Below are positions 7,872 to 16,785 of a DNA stretch of 33,833 bases, piece by piece (positions within the stretch are counted from its first letter, which is position 1; every line of letters starts with the position of its first letter). This stretch comes from SOKP01 sp048887165. GTDB lineage: Archaea > Asgardarchaeota > Lokiarchaeia > Sigyniarchaeales > SOKP01. The position numbers and the translations under genes were made by a program. The notes beneath the pieces were generated by a model. That model searched no databases. It had not been told where the DNA came from and worked only from the letters and a program-made list of their open reading frames with translations. The DNA is taken from contig JBHLJZ010000031.1 in the NCBI GenBank assembly GCA_048887165.1, positions 1-33,833 on the forward strand, given 5' to 3'.

Positions 7872-9119
7872 TTATCCAATAATCCTATATATATTGTCTA
7901 ATACTTTTAACGCTCCAAAGTAAGAATTTGAAAAGGTTTCCGCCTTATAAAGAATACTACATACAGGTTCTCCCTTTAAAATGTTTTTATCTGGTTTGGT
8001 TTTGTCATGTACATATTCTAATTCATTTATTTCTTTTAATTTTACGAGAGATATTTCCCTTGGAGCGAATAAAATTAATTTACTACTAAAATTTTTTGCC
8101 TTTGTTCTTAAAAGGATTTGGTTAATTGTTCCCCATTTTTTATCATCAAAACTCTTAATATGCATATCTAATAAGTTCAAATCTAAAGCTGATTCTGATG
8201 CTTGGATTGAACCTGGAATCCTTGGATTAATTTCCATCAAATATGGATAATGTTCTCTCAAAACAAAATCAAATCCGTTTAATCCTTGTAATTGTAACTT
8301 TTCTGCTATTGCTAATGAAATTTCAGATATCAAATCATTATCCTTTTTTAATAAATTTCCAGGAACTATATTTCCGCAATAAATAAACTCTTCGGGGGCA
8401 TTAAGGTATTTTTCTCCTATTAGTTGTCGATTAATTGATACTACTTGACTGTTTGTTCCATTAGATATAGTTGTACAACTTACGGGTATGCCCTCAATAT
8501 ATTCCTGAATTAACCATTCTGAGGGATTAAAGACTTTAGTTTTAAGTTTTTCAAGCAGGAAAGAAAATCTATTAATATCATTAACTTTATATATATTAAT
8601 GCCTCCAGAGCTTGCTCTTTTTTTGATAATAAATGGAAATTGAAGCTTATCAAGATTACTCTTATAACTTACAAAAGATTGTGTAAATGGGACTCTATAA
8701 TTATTTTCATTTAATATTTCATAGATTTTTTCAATGTCCCTAGCTTTTTTAACAATATGTGTTTCATTATTAAGAGATACTGTCTTAATTTTTCTTTTCT
8801 TTATTTCATTCAGTATTAGCTCTCTTTCCTCAAAAGCATTATCTAAACCACTTCCAAGAATTAAGTAATCTACTTCAGGATATTTATTTAGCATTTCTAT
8901 TGTGAATTTTGTTAAGAATTTACTATAAGAATACTTAATTACATCATATAATGCATCAACTTCTTTTGTAATAATAAAACTGTCTTTGATATAGGGATAA
9001 AGATCAATATCTCCGAAGAAATCTACAGCGTATACATCGTAACCAGCACAATGTAATGAATACACTAATGGACGAGTGTTAAAACCAACTACTAAAACAG
9101 ATTTCTTTCTCTGATTCAT
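7872..9119 (-). CDS. ATP-grasp carboligase-like protein
   Basis: This 415-residue protein starts with a Rossmann-like preATP-grasp domain (VLVVGFNTRPLVYSLHCAGYDV, residues about 9-30) and continues into an ATP-grasp domain. Visible parts are PFIIKKRASSGG (ATP-binding lysine and small-residue loop), LIQEYIEGIPVS and the Mg-binding segment LMEINPRIPGSIQAS. The layout resembles the archaeal predicted ATP-dependent carboligases of COG2232. It probably joins a carboxylate to an amine, but the substrate is unknown. It converges with the Roadblock gene (three bases between stops) and follows the chelatase-like gene on the same strand with about 43 bases between, so they may be co-transcribed. Confidence 0.75.
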   Translation of the reverse strand: MNQRKKSVLVVGFNTRPLVYSLHCAGYDVYAVDFFGDIDLYPYIKDSFIITKEVDALYDVIKYSYSKFLTKFTIEMLNKYPEVDYLILGSGLDNAFEERELILNEIKKRKIKTVSLNNETHIVKKARDIEKIYEILNENNYRVPFTQSFVSYKSNLDKLQFPFIIKKRASSGGINIYKVNDINRFSFLLEKLKTKVFNPSEWLIQEYIEGIPVSCTTISNGTNSQVVSINRQLIGEKYLNAPEEFIYCGNIVPGNLLKKDNDLISEISLAIAEKLQLQGLNGFDFVLREHYPYLMEINPRIPGSIQASESALDLNLLDMHIKSFDDKKWGTINQILLRTKAKNFSSKLILFAPREISLVKLKEINELEYVHDKTKPDKNILKGEPVCSILYKAETFSNSYFGALKVLDNIYRIIG

Positions 9120-9162
9120 TAATTATTGTATAAAATAAGATGATAAAGAAAGTTTTTTGAAT

Positions 9163-11367
9163 TTATAAAATTTTCTTTAATTCCAAAATTAAATTCTGTG
9201 GATTATATTTATCGAATTGAAAAATAGTAGCTTTACCATACTTTTTGAAATTCTCTTTAATTTTTTCTGCAGCGAATGTGTTAACACCTAAAGCCCGTGT
9301 AGCATAAGATTTTTTAGGCTCTAATACAACCATATGAACTCCTTTTTTAGATAAATTTTTTGTAATTTCTTGAAGTTCATTAATGACTAACGTATAATCA
9401 GACTGGACTTGTGCGATTAGATCTGGGTATTTTACTGAAATATTAGCACCACAATCAGAAAATATAAAAATTACAGGAATAATATTTCTGTTTTTTAATT
9501 TCTCGGCATTAATCAATTTCATACACTTTGTCAAAGCAGCAGCCATGGGAGTATAAGATTTACCTTCAACCTTTTTTAATTTATTTATTGCGTTTTGAAA
9601 GTAAGCTGTTGGATTTTGAAGTACAATTGCTTCTTTTCCCCGAAAAATAATAAGGCTAATTTTATCCTTTTTTCTGTATCCTTCTTTTTGTAGGGATAAT
9701 ATTACATCGGTCATCTGTTTTATTACATAATACATACTAGCCGAACTATCAAGAACGAAAAATAAAACTAAGGGAGCTCGATATTCATAAATTTTATCCA
9801 TTAGATCATATTTATCGAATTTAATAGGAAATTGGATATCAGTTTGATTATAGATTGTATTTTTTAAGTAATTTCTTATAGTAGCATCTAAAGCAATAGT
9901 TTTGGGTTTATTTATAGGAGTTCTATATGATACATACCTCCCTTTTTGAGTAGAGGCTATTTTAATACGCCTACCGATTCCTCGCCCTCCGTAATCAGAT
10001 ACTTTCCGGTCTTTTCGAATGTTATCCAAAATAGAAGTCATTCTTTTTTCCATCTTATATATTAAAGGCATTGGGTCAATATCATCTTCAAAAAAATTAA
10101 ATTCATTTTCCTGAAATGGAATATTTTTTACTTTCCAACCACCGGCAGGCGTTGGACTTCTTTTTTTATTATCAGGGTATTTAGGAGGTGGTAATTTTTG
10201 TTCCTTGGTTTCAGGCATTGACACTTTTTTAGGATCTACTGATTGTCTTTTAAATTCTTTTTGTGGGGTATCATCATGCTTTAATGGTCCTTCTGTGTTT
10301 TGATTGGGTTTATAAGTTTTTGGATCCTCATGCGCTTTTTGAATTTTCCCATATACTTCCGCAATTTTTGCTTTAACCTCTTTTGGTGTCATTTCATAAT
10401 GAAGTGACTGAATTCTATGTTCAAATACCAAATCTAAGGCCACATTCAGATCTTCTTCTGCAACTTGATTCCTCCCATTATAAGCTGCATGTGCTCTTGC
10501 ACATCTTATAAATGTTATATCAGCTCTTTGTGAAGATATTTCTAGTTCACTTACAATCATAGAAACGAATTCATAAACCGAAGTAGGAATAATAACATCT
10601 TTCAATATTTTTCGTGCTTTAAGAATTTTATTTCTTAATTCCGATTGTTCTTTTTCATAATTTTTTATAAATTCTTTAGGATTGTCATCAAATTCAATAA
10701 CTCTCCTTGAGATTTCAGCTCTTATCTTGGAATTTTTGGGAGCTTTTATTTTTACTTCGAGACCTAGACGATCAGCAATTTGAGGACGTAATTCACCTTC
10801 TTCTGGGTTCATAGAACCTACTAAGATAAATCGGGAGGGATGTATAACTGATATACCTTCTCTTTCTATTATGTTTACTCCAGAAGAAGATGCATCTAAT
10901 AATGTATCTACAATATGATCTTGTAAAAGATTTATTTCATCTATATAAAGAATGCCTCTATTAGCTTTTGCTAATAAACCTGGATGTAGACTTCTTATAC
11001 CTTCTGTAAGAACTTTATCAATCGATAATGAACCTGTAACCATATCTTCCGTAACTCCTAATGGAAGATTTACTAGTTTCATTTCTCTTGTATAAGTTTT
11101 TATTTTACTTCTCTCTTTTTTATTACGACATTCCTCACAGAGATCATCAATACTAGATTTCGGATTGCAAGAAAATTGACAATCTTCTACAACTTCAATA
11201 TTAGGCATTACTTCCACTAATGACCTTACAGCTGTTGATTTCCCAGTTCCTTGATGCCCAGTTAATAGTACGCCTCCAATCTGAGGATCTATAACATTTA
11301 AAATTAGACCCATCTTCATCTTATCTTGTCCGAGTATTGCTGTAAATGGAAAATTTATTTTTTTCAT
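9163..11367 (-). CDS. fused magnesium-chelatase-type AAA+ ATPase with VWA domain
   Basis: This 734-residue protein joins a ChlI-like AAA+ motor to a ChlD-like von Willebrand A domain. Walker A is GHQGTGKST (37-45), Walker B is YIDEINLL (141-148), and SMNPEEGELRPQIADRLGL (185-203) holds sensor and arginine residues. Four cysteines (63, 67, 77, 80) form the Cys cluster common in this family. A charged, proline-rich linker (about 345-450) leads to the VWA domain with the MIDAS motif DSSAS (540-544) and the later KSYTPMAAAL. Such I-D fusions insert Mg or Co into tetrapyrroles with a large BchH/CobN subunit, which is not present here. Alternatively it could be a MoxR-like chaperone. The next gene upstream on the strand is a JAMM gene, 126 bases away. 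Confidence 0.85.
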   Translation of the reverse strand: MKKINFPFTAILGQDKMKMGLILNVIDPQIGGVLLTGHQGTGKSTAVRSLVEVMPNIEVVEDCQFSCNPKSSIDDLCEECRNKKERSKIKTYTREMKLVNLPLGVTEDMVTGSLSIDKVLTEGIRSLHPGLLAKANRGILYIDEINLLQDHIVDTLLDASSSGVNIIEREGISVIHPSRFILVGSMNPEEGELRPQIADRLGLEVKIKAPKNSKIRAEISRRVIEFDDNPKEFIKNYEKEQSELRNKILKARKILKDVIIPTSVYEFVSMIVSELEISSQRADITFIRCARAHAAYNGRNQVAEEDLNVALDLVFEHRIQSLHYEMTPKEVKAKIAEVYGKIQKAHEDPKTYKPNQNTEGPLKHDDTPQKEFKRQSVDPKKVSMPETKEQKLPPPKYPDNKKRSPTPAGGWKVKNIPFQENEFNFFEDDIDPMPLIYKMEKRMTSILDNIRKDRKVSDYGGRGIGRRIKIASTQKGRYVSYRTPINKPKTIALDATIRNYLKNTIYNQTDIQFPIKFDKYDLMDKIYEYRAPLVLFFVLDSSASMYYVIKQMTDVILSLQKEGYRKKDKISLIIFRGKEAIVLQNPTAYFQNAINKLKKVEGKSYTPMAAALTKCMKLINAEKLKNRNIIPVIFIFSDCGANISVKYPDLIAQVQSDYTLVINELQEITKNLSKKGVHMVVLEPKKSYATRALGVNTFAAEKIKENFKKYGKATIFQFDKYNPQNLILELKKIL

Positions 11368-11493
11368 AATAGTTTAAATCTCTTGAGAATCTTTAATTAA
11401 AATAATTACCAAGTAAAATAAATCTTTTCCTTAATTACATGATATTAAAAATAGGTAAAAAGTAATTGAATTTCAAGATTTATTTATTGTAAA

Positions 11494-12444
11494 CTAGAAT
11501 TTTTTTGAAATTTGAGCTAATTTATCATTCAGCTTAGATACATTTTCATCCCAATCTGCAAGAATTTCTTGAATTTTTCGAATGATTATACTCTTTTCTT
11601 TAAATTCTAAATAATTCATAAATTCCTTTACTTTCTCGATTTTAATAAATGTTTCAGCAACAAATTTACGAATTTCATTTGTTTGGTTCCCTAAAACTTC
11701 AGGTATTCTATCAGATTCTCCTTTCCGTACTAAAGTCATGAGATATTCCTCTGTCCCGAGCAATAACGAATTTAATTGCTTAATTCTTTCTTTTACAAAT
11801 TTTGCATAGGTTTCACTGATTTTTTCTTTAGGGAAGAAATTTGTAATATCTATAATAAATTTATGTGTTAATGGAACTAATTGTTCTAGACTTTCATAAC
11901 CTTCTATTTTATAATCAACGGTATGATATGAAGCTTCTATACCTCTATTGATGTCATCCAATCTGAAAATTTTAAATCCGGGATCATTTTTTAATTGCTT
12001 TACAGGATCTCCTTTACGATCTGGCAATTCAATTTGTCTTAGTAATCGCATTGGATTAAAAACAAGAGAAATTGCAAGAGGATTATTAGTTTGATATGAT
12101 AATGTAGTTTTAATGTCAACCTGACTTAGCATAATCTTGAAACCAGGATGCGAATGGAACCATCCTATTGTGAATTCTCCTCGAGAAAAAGCTTCGTCAT
12201 CAATAATATATAGCGCTTCATAATCCTCGTCTGACCATTTATATTGATCTATTACTGCGTTTTTATCTAATTCTTGATGCATAATTGCATAAGCTTCTGA
12301 TATAATTACATTTTCACCTTCATTTTTTCCAATTAGAACTCCACTGACTTCAAGCCAATCATCTTGAGGAATTTTTTGATTTGCAAATCTAACTGAAGCA
12401 GCTACTATAGTTAAATATACTTTTTTTGGAATAAAAACAGTCAT
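11494..12444 (-). CDS. JAMM/MPN+ isopeptidase-like protein 1
   Basis: This 316-residue protein has an N-terminal MPN domain with a complete JAMM zinc site: E32, H97-S-H99, then S107 and D110 in HSHPGFKIMLSQVD. The motif GWFHSHPGF...SQVDI is close to that of eukaryotic Rpn11 and CSN5, which cleave isopeptide bonds to ubiquitin or Nedd8. After the domain comes the segment FRLDDINRG, shared with the two JAMM proteins on the other side of this locus, then helical sequence (about 200-316) with coiled-coil character. It diverges from the zinc-ribbon gene. A deubiquitinase-like activity is inferred from the intact site; a role in another cleavage, as for bacterial JAMM proteins, cannot be excluded. 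Confidence 0.88.
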   Translation of the reverse strand: MTVFIPKKVYLTIVAASVRFANQKIPQDDWLEVSGVLIGKNEGENVIISEAYAIMHQELDKNAVIDQYKWSDEDYEALYIIDDEAFSRGEFTIGWFHSHPGFKIMLSQVDIKTTLSYQTNNPLAISLVFNPMRLLRQIELPDRKGDPVKQLKNDPGFKIFRLDDINRGIEASYHTVDYKIEGYESLEQLVPLTHKFIIDITNFFPKEKISETYAKFVKERIKQLNSLLLGTEEYLMTLVRKGESDRIPEVLGNQTNEIRKFVAETFIKIEKVKEFMNYLEFKEKSIIIRKIQEILADWDENVSKLNDKLAQISKKF

Positions 12445-12661
12445 TATAATAATACTGCAGAAAATTATTTGATATTCTTATAAAATTGCGTATATTTATG
12501 TTTATTTTTTTAAACCGCTTTATTTATTGAATAGATTTTAAGAATTTTTTTATAAGGAATATAAAATTATTTAAATTCAAAATTTACCATTATAATATAG
12601 TTAAAATCAAATTTATACTGATTCCAGTTTATTATTAATTAATTATTCTAAATGAAGTAAA

Positions 12662-13312
12662 ATGGCAGAAAAAGGATTTGAACCCTTAACAAGTCAATTA
12701 GGCATTCCTGGAACATCTTATAGAATTCAATTAGGTCTAATTAATGAAAAATGGGCCTCTCGGTTACTAAAGGGTAATAATGTTATAGATTCATACATTT
12801 ATAAAGATGAAGATGTTTCAGGGGGTTTTCCAAATCAAAATTTAATTGTAGGATGGGTAATCCGTACGGTAGCAATTCCAAATATTAATCCTCATCAAAT
12901 AATGAAAACCACTCAAGCCTTAGTCAAACAAGCTCTTGAGAAGAAGGAACAGAAAAAAGTTATGGCTCCTCTAGCAGAGACTAAAAAGGTTGAATTAGAA
13001 AAAGTACCGGAAAGAGAATTAAAAAGACCTAAGTCTACAGGATGGGTTAAAGAAGAAGGAATGAAATCTATTCAAGAATTAGAGGATGAAAAACGTCAAG
13101 CATTTAAAGAAAGGTTGATAGCAAAAAAAGCAGAAGAACGAGAAAGAGAAGCAGTAACAGGTATAACTAGAACAGTACATACGTCAAGAGAATTACCATC
13201 AATTCCGAAAGGTGATATGGTGGCTCCTGGTAGTTCAGTATTTTGTCCTCATTGTGGAAAGGATTTAGACTTTAAATATTGCCCATATTGCGGGAAGCCT
13301 TTACCTCACTAA
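12662..13312 (+). CDS. zinc-ribbon protein of unknown function between JAMM genes
   Basis: This 216-residue protein is not a family I can name. Residues about 15-95 look like a compact domain with two or three strands and a helix (RIQLGLINEKWASRLLKGNN, then LIVGWVIRTVAIPNINPHQI). Residues 93-190 are charged and probably a flexible or helical linker. The C-terminus is a zinc ribbon with CPHCGK (C195, C198) and CPYCGKPLPH (C207, C210). It is transcribed away from JAMM gene 1 and toward JAMM genes 2 and 3, 159 bases upstream of gene 2. The position suggests it is a partner, adaptor or target-recognition factor for the JAMM proteins. The end is not a di-glycine, so it is not an obvious ubiquitin-like modifier. 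Confidence 0.7.
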   Translation: MAEKGFEPLTSQLGIPGTSYRIQLGLINEKWASRLLKGNNVIDSYIYKDEDVSGGFPNQNLIVGWVIRTVAIPNINPHQIMKTTQALVKQALEKKEQKKVMAPLAETKKVELEKVPERELKRPKSTGWVKEEGMKSIQELEDEKRQAFKERLIAKKAEEREREAVTGITRTVHTSRELPSIPKGDMVAPGSSVFCPHCGKDLDFKYCPYCGKPLPH

Positions 13313-13471
13313 AATTTTTTTCTAAGTTAAATTTAGTTTTCTTTTTGGCTTTTAGAATTATAGTAAAATTTAATGAAAAATTTGATCTATTATCTATAAA
13401 TTATTTGAGTTAAACTATAAATATTTCAAAAAATAACTATATCTAAACTTGATAAAAAGAGTGATAAAGCA

Positions 13472-14914
13472 ATGGGGAAATTTATTGATACCAGTGAAGT
13501 TATAATTAAACCCATAGCATATTATAAGATGCTAATCCATGTTCTTAGATTTGGCTCAAAAGTACAAGATCCTGGTCAATATAAAGAAGTGATAGGGATG
13601 TTAATTGGACGTCTTGAGGGCGAAGATGAGATAAAAAATGTTATTGTTGAAGATGTAGTCCCTATCTCTCATGGTGGATCAATTGAGGTCAAATTTACTG
13701 AAGAACAACTAGGAGCATTTGGAGAAATCGATAATAAAATATTTGAAGAATATGGACCCAAAAATTGGTTTACTGTTGGATGGTATCATAGTCATCCGAA
13801 TTTAGGAATATTTTTTTCTGGAACAGATGTTTTTAATCAACTTTTTTGGCAGGATAAAAATCCAAGTGGTATAGGTATTGTGTTTGATCACAAATATCTA
13901 GAACAACCAGGAGATCTTGGCTTCAGAACATTTAGATTAGATAATCCTTCAAAAGGCTTAAATTCACATTACCATGAAGTGAAATCTTTTGTTGAACCTC
14001 CAAATAGTTTAGATTATTATAAAAATATTATAGATTTAGTAAATAAGGCTTATTCTGGAAATCCCCCCATCTTAGAGTTGAATGAAACAACCTCTCTTTT
14101 TGGAGAAATTTTTATTCCAGAACAAGACAAGCTAGTCTCTAAAAAACCAGATTTAGATTTTACGAGCATATTCAATGCTTTATCTAATAGTTTTATAACA
14201 TCCTTAAGGTTATCAATGGAACCTTTGATAAATATTTTAAATGCATGGAGTCAAGAACTAATAAATAAGACTTTTTACAATAATTCCCAGATGAGAAAAG
14301 ATCTAATTGAATTAAAAAATAACCTAAGTAATGGAATTACAGCCTTACAGAAATCTTTCAACTATTCATTACAAGATAAATTAAAGGAATTAGATTTTTA
14401 CATTGATGATAAACTTGATTTATTTGATGAAGAAAATGAAAAATTTAAGATATTAATTAAAGATTTTAATAAAGATATTATTGGTGAGTTTGAAGAATTT
14501 TATGAAAAAAAATTCTTTCCTCTTTTAAAGCAATTAGTGGCAAATTTTGACAATAATGACAAAAAATTAAGCATTATTGAGGAGAAAAGTCTAGAGATTC
14601 TCAGAAATTATAAAGAGAATCAAGAAACGCTTATTGAATTTTCAAAAATTATTGATCCATCAAAAACAAGAATTTTAGGCGGATTAGAAAATACTAATGA
14701 GAAGATTTTAGAAAATTACAAAAAGAAATTAAAAAGTATTGAGTCAAATTATAATAATTTGGACAAAGACTTAAAAAGTATTGTATCTGATTTAAAAGCA
14801 GCTATTTTAGTGTTAGAAGGATCCAAAGAACCCATTTTAAGCAAAATAGAGAAATTGAATAACGAAAAAAAAGAATTATTGAACAAAATTAAGGAACTAA
14901 AAAGAGGAGATTGA
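13472..14914 (+). CDS. JAMM/MPN+ isopeptidase-like protein 2 with long coiled-coil tail
   Basis: This 480-residue protein has an MPN domain in residues 10-150 with a complete JAMM site: E39, H106-S-H108 in GWYHSHPN, S116 and D119. A shared post-domain segment (FRLDNPSKG, then PNSLDYYKNI) follows. Residues about 220-480 are predicted long helices and coiled coil, ending KKELLNKIKELKRGD. A GTGAT motif seven bases before the ATG is a plausible ribosome binding site. It is followed after six bases by a paralog with the same architecture, so the two are surely co-expressed and may pair, much as Rpn8/Rpn11 or CSN5/CSN6 do in eukaryotes. Unlike those pairs, both members here keep the catalytic residues. 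Confidence 0.88.
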   Translation: MGKFIDTSEVIIKPIAYYKMLIHVLRFGSKVQDPGQYKEVIGMLIGRLEGEDEIKNVIVEDVVPISHGGSIEVKFTEEQLGAFGEIDNKIFEEYGPKNWFTVGWYHSHPNLGIFFSGTDVFNQLFWQDKNPSGIGIVFDHKYLEQPGDLGFRTFRLDNPSKGLNSHYHEVKSFVEPPNSLDYYKNIIDLVNKAYSGNPPILELNETTSLFGEIFIPEQDKLVSKKPDLDFTSIFNALSNSFITSLRLSMEPLINILNAWSQELINKTFYNNSQMRKDLIELKNNLSNGITALQKSFNYSLQDKLKELDFYIDDKLDLFDEENEKFKILIKDFNKDIIGEFEEFYEKKFFPLLKQLVANFDNNDKKLSIIEEKSLEILRNYKENQETLIEFSKIIDPSKTRILGGLENTNEKILENYKKKLKSIESNYNNLDKDLKSIVSDLKAAILVLEGSKEPILSKIEKLNNEKKELLNKIKELKRGD

Positions 14915-14920
14915 TTTAAA

Positions 14921-16336
14921 ATGACGAACAATCGAAACAAGAAATTGAATGAAAAAGAAGATCAAAAACAATATGAAATTGCCGAGGAAGGAAAAGTAAT
15001 CATAAAAAGCCTTGCTTTTAAGAAAATGATTACCCACATATTGAGATTTGGAGCTGAATCAATAGAAGACCCCGATGAAGTCTTAGGAGCATGTATAGGT
15101 ATTATTAATGGTGAAGACAAGTCGTTGATTTTACAAGATATTATACCTGTAACCCATGGAGATGTTGTAGAATTAGGTTTTTCAAAGGAAATTCATGATG
15201 TATTTGAAAAATTTAATCAAAATTTCTCAGATAAAGTTATCAAAGTTATAGGTTGGTATCATAGCCATCTTGGTTATGGGTTAGATCTATCTAATTCTGA
15301 CAGAAAAAATCAACTTTATTTACAAAATGAGCAAAATCCATTGGGATTTAGTATAGTTTTTGATACTAAACTACTAGGAAAAGAGAATATATTTGGTTTT
15401 GCAATTTACCGTTTTAGAGATTATTCAAAAGGTTCAGAAAGTGAAATTTTAAAAGTTAATTATGAAATAGAAAAACCAAATTCACTTGATTATTTTAAAT
15501 GGATTCAGGATCTTATTGAATCATCCCAGAAAAAACCCTTAATAATAATTAAAGAACAAAATGAATTAATTAAACCTGCACCTGAAGAATTACAGGAGAT
15601 TCCCTTAAGTGAACAAGAATTAGTTGAAGAAGGACACTCCGATTTTAATTCCCAATTGAGTCCTATATTTTCTGGGTTTCAAGAAGGAATCTCAAAGCTT
15701 AATGAACTATTTTTTGATGTTTATAAAGAACAGTTAAGTACATGGATGTGGGACGTTACCCAGGGGAGTTTGAAGGGAAGTGAAATTATTCGAAGTACGA
15801 TAAATCAGATGAAAGACACTATTATAGGAGGATTGGATAATGTTCAAGTTTATTTTGACAGAAGTTTTAACGAAATTTCAGAAGTATTTATGAAAGATGT
15901 ATCTGAGTATATAGATACACGAATAGAAAACAATAAGAAATTAAAACAAGAGTTAAACTCAATACTTACTCAGATTTCCGTTGATTTAAAGAATAATCTG
16001 GAGGATAATATCAATCAAATTCTAAATCAATTAGAGAAATATGAATTTTCAATAGGCAAAAAAGTTAGCAAAATTTCAGATAATAATAATGAAATAGAAC
16101 CTTTGTTACAAGAGACTTCAAGCTTAATTTCTACCTCATTTAATGAAGCCAATAAGCTTTCGGAAGAAGTAATTAGAGAAATCGGATTATCAGGATCAAG
16201 ATTTGAAAATAAATTAAAAACTGAGATCGATGAATTAAATTTAAATTCAAATCCTATAAAAGAAAAATATGAGGAAGTGAAAAATTTAATTGAGCGTTTA
16301 CAAAAGCTAATATCTGAGTTTAGACAATTGAAATAA
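14921..16336 (+). CDS. JAMM/MPN+ isopeptidase-like protein 3 with long coiled-coil tail
   Basis: This 471-residue paralog of the preceding gene aligns along its whole length (for example MITHILRFGAE against MLIHVLRFGSK, and KPNSLDYF against PPNSLDYY). The JAMM site is E53, H114-S-H116, S124 and D127. The residue after H-S-H, nearly always proline in this family, is leucine (L117), which may alter the active-site loop. Residues about 230-471 are helical with coiled-coil stretches. A GAGGAG motif that ends before the preceding gene's stop lies upstream of the ATG, so translation is probably coupled. The gene ends in T-rich sequence facing a convergent small gene. Confidence 0.86.
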   Translation: MTNNRNKKLNEKEDQKQYEIAEEGKVIIKSLAFKKMITHILRFGAESIEDPDEVLGACIGIINGEDKSLILQDIIPVTHGDVVELGFSKEIHDVFEKFNQNFSDKVIKVIGWYHSHLGYGLDLSNSDRKNQLYLQNEQNPLGFSIVFDTKLLGKENIFGFAIYRFRDYSKGSESEILKVNYEIEKPNSLDYFKWIQDLIESSQKKPLIIIKEQNELIKPAPEELQEIPLSEQELVEEGHSDFNSQLSPIFSGFQEGISKLNELFFDVYKEQLSTWMWDVTQGSLKGSEIIRSTINQMKDTIIGGLDNVQVYFDRSFNEISEVFMKDVSEYIDTRIENNKKLKQELNSILTQISVDLKNNLEDNINQILNQLEKYEFSIGKKVSKISDNNNEIEPLLQETSSLISTSFNEANKLSEEVIREIGLSGSRFENKLKTEIDELNLNSNPIKEKYEEVKNLIERLQKLISEFRQLK

Positions 16337-16353
16337 GGAATTTTTAATACTTT

Positions 16354-16677
16354 TTAATAAAATTCTAAAGAAGAAACTTTTGAAATATGTAATTTATATT
16401 TAGGAATGTTTGTATTCAATCTTTTTAATTGGTTTCTTTTAGCAAAATTACTTAAAATACGCCCAATTCTGTCAACTCGTATATCTACGCCATAATTTTC
16501 TTTTAATACCGAATTAATCTTATAAGAAGATAGTATAACTACTTCTGAGATATTTTTCTCACAGAGCACTTCTATTGCTTGCTTTATTAATTTTAAAAGA
16601 CCTTCTTTATCATGTTGATTAAGTTGTTTTTCCATGCTCATGTTTATATTATATTGGAAAATTTTTAAAGATTTCAT
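16354..16677 (-). CDS. small winged-helix-like protein
   Basis: This 107-residue basic protein has a segment INSVLKENYGVDIRVDRIGRILSNF followed by LKRLNTNIPKYKL, which reads as a recognition helix plus a wing, so a DNA-binding winged helix is likely but not certain. The first 12 residues may not be translated: the internal ATG at 16641 (MSMEKQ) has a TTTAAAAAT element 20-28 bases upstream, as expected for a leaderless archaeal transcript. It converges with the JAMM pair and diverges from the large membrane protein gene. It may regulate the neighbouring genes, which is inference. Confidence 0.55.
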   Translation of the reverse strand: MKSLKIFQYNINMSMEKQLNQHDKEGLLKLIKQAIEVLCEKNISEVVILSSYKINSVLKENYGVDIRVDRIGRILSNFAKRNQLKRLNTNIPKYKLHISKVSSLEFY

Positions 16678-16785
16678 TAGATTATTTAACTTTAACTTTA
16701 AAGGATACCTACAATTTTTATTATAAAATTCATTTATTATTAGTTAATTCAGATTATTAAAATTGGAAAAACACGAACATTAAGG

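Noticed and set aside
12662..13312. Zinc-ribbon protein as a ubiquitin-like modifier
   Set aside because: It ends in a zinc ribbon and Pro-His, without a terminal di-glycine or visible precursor site.
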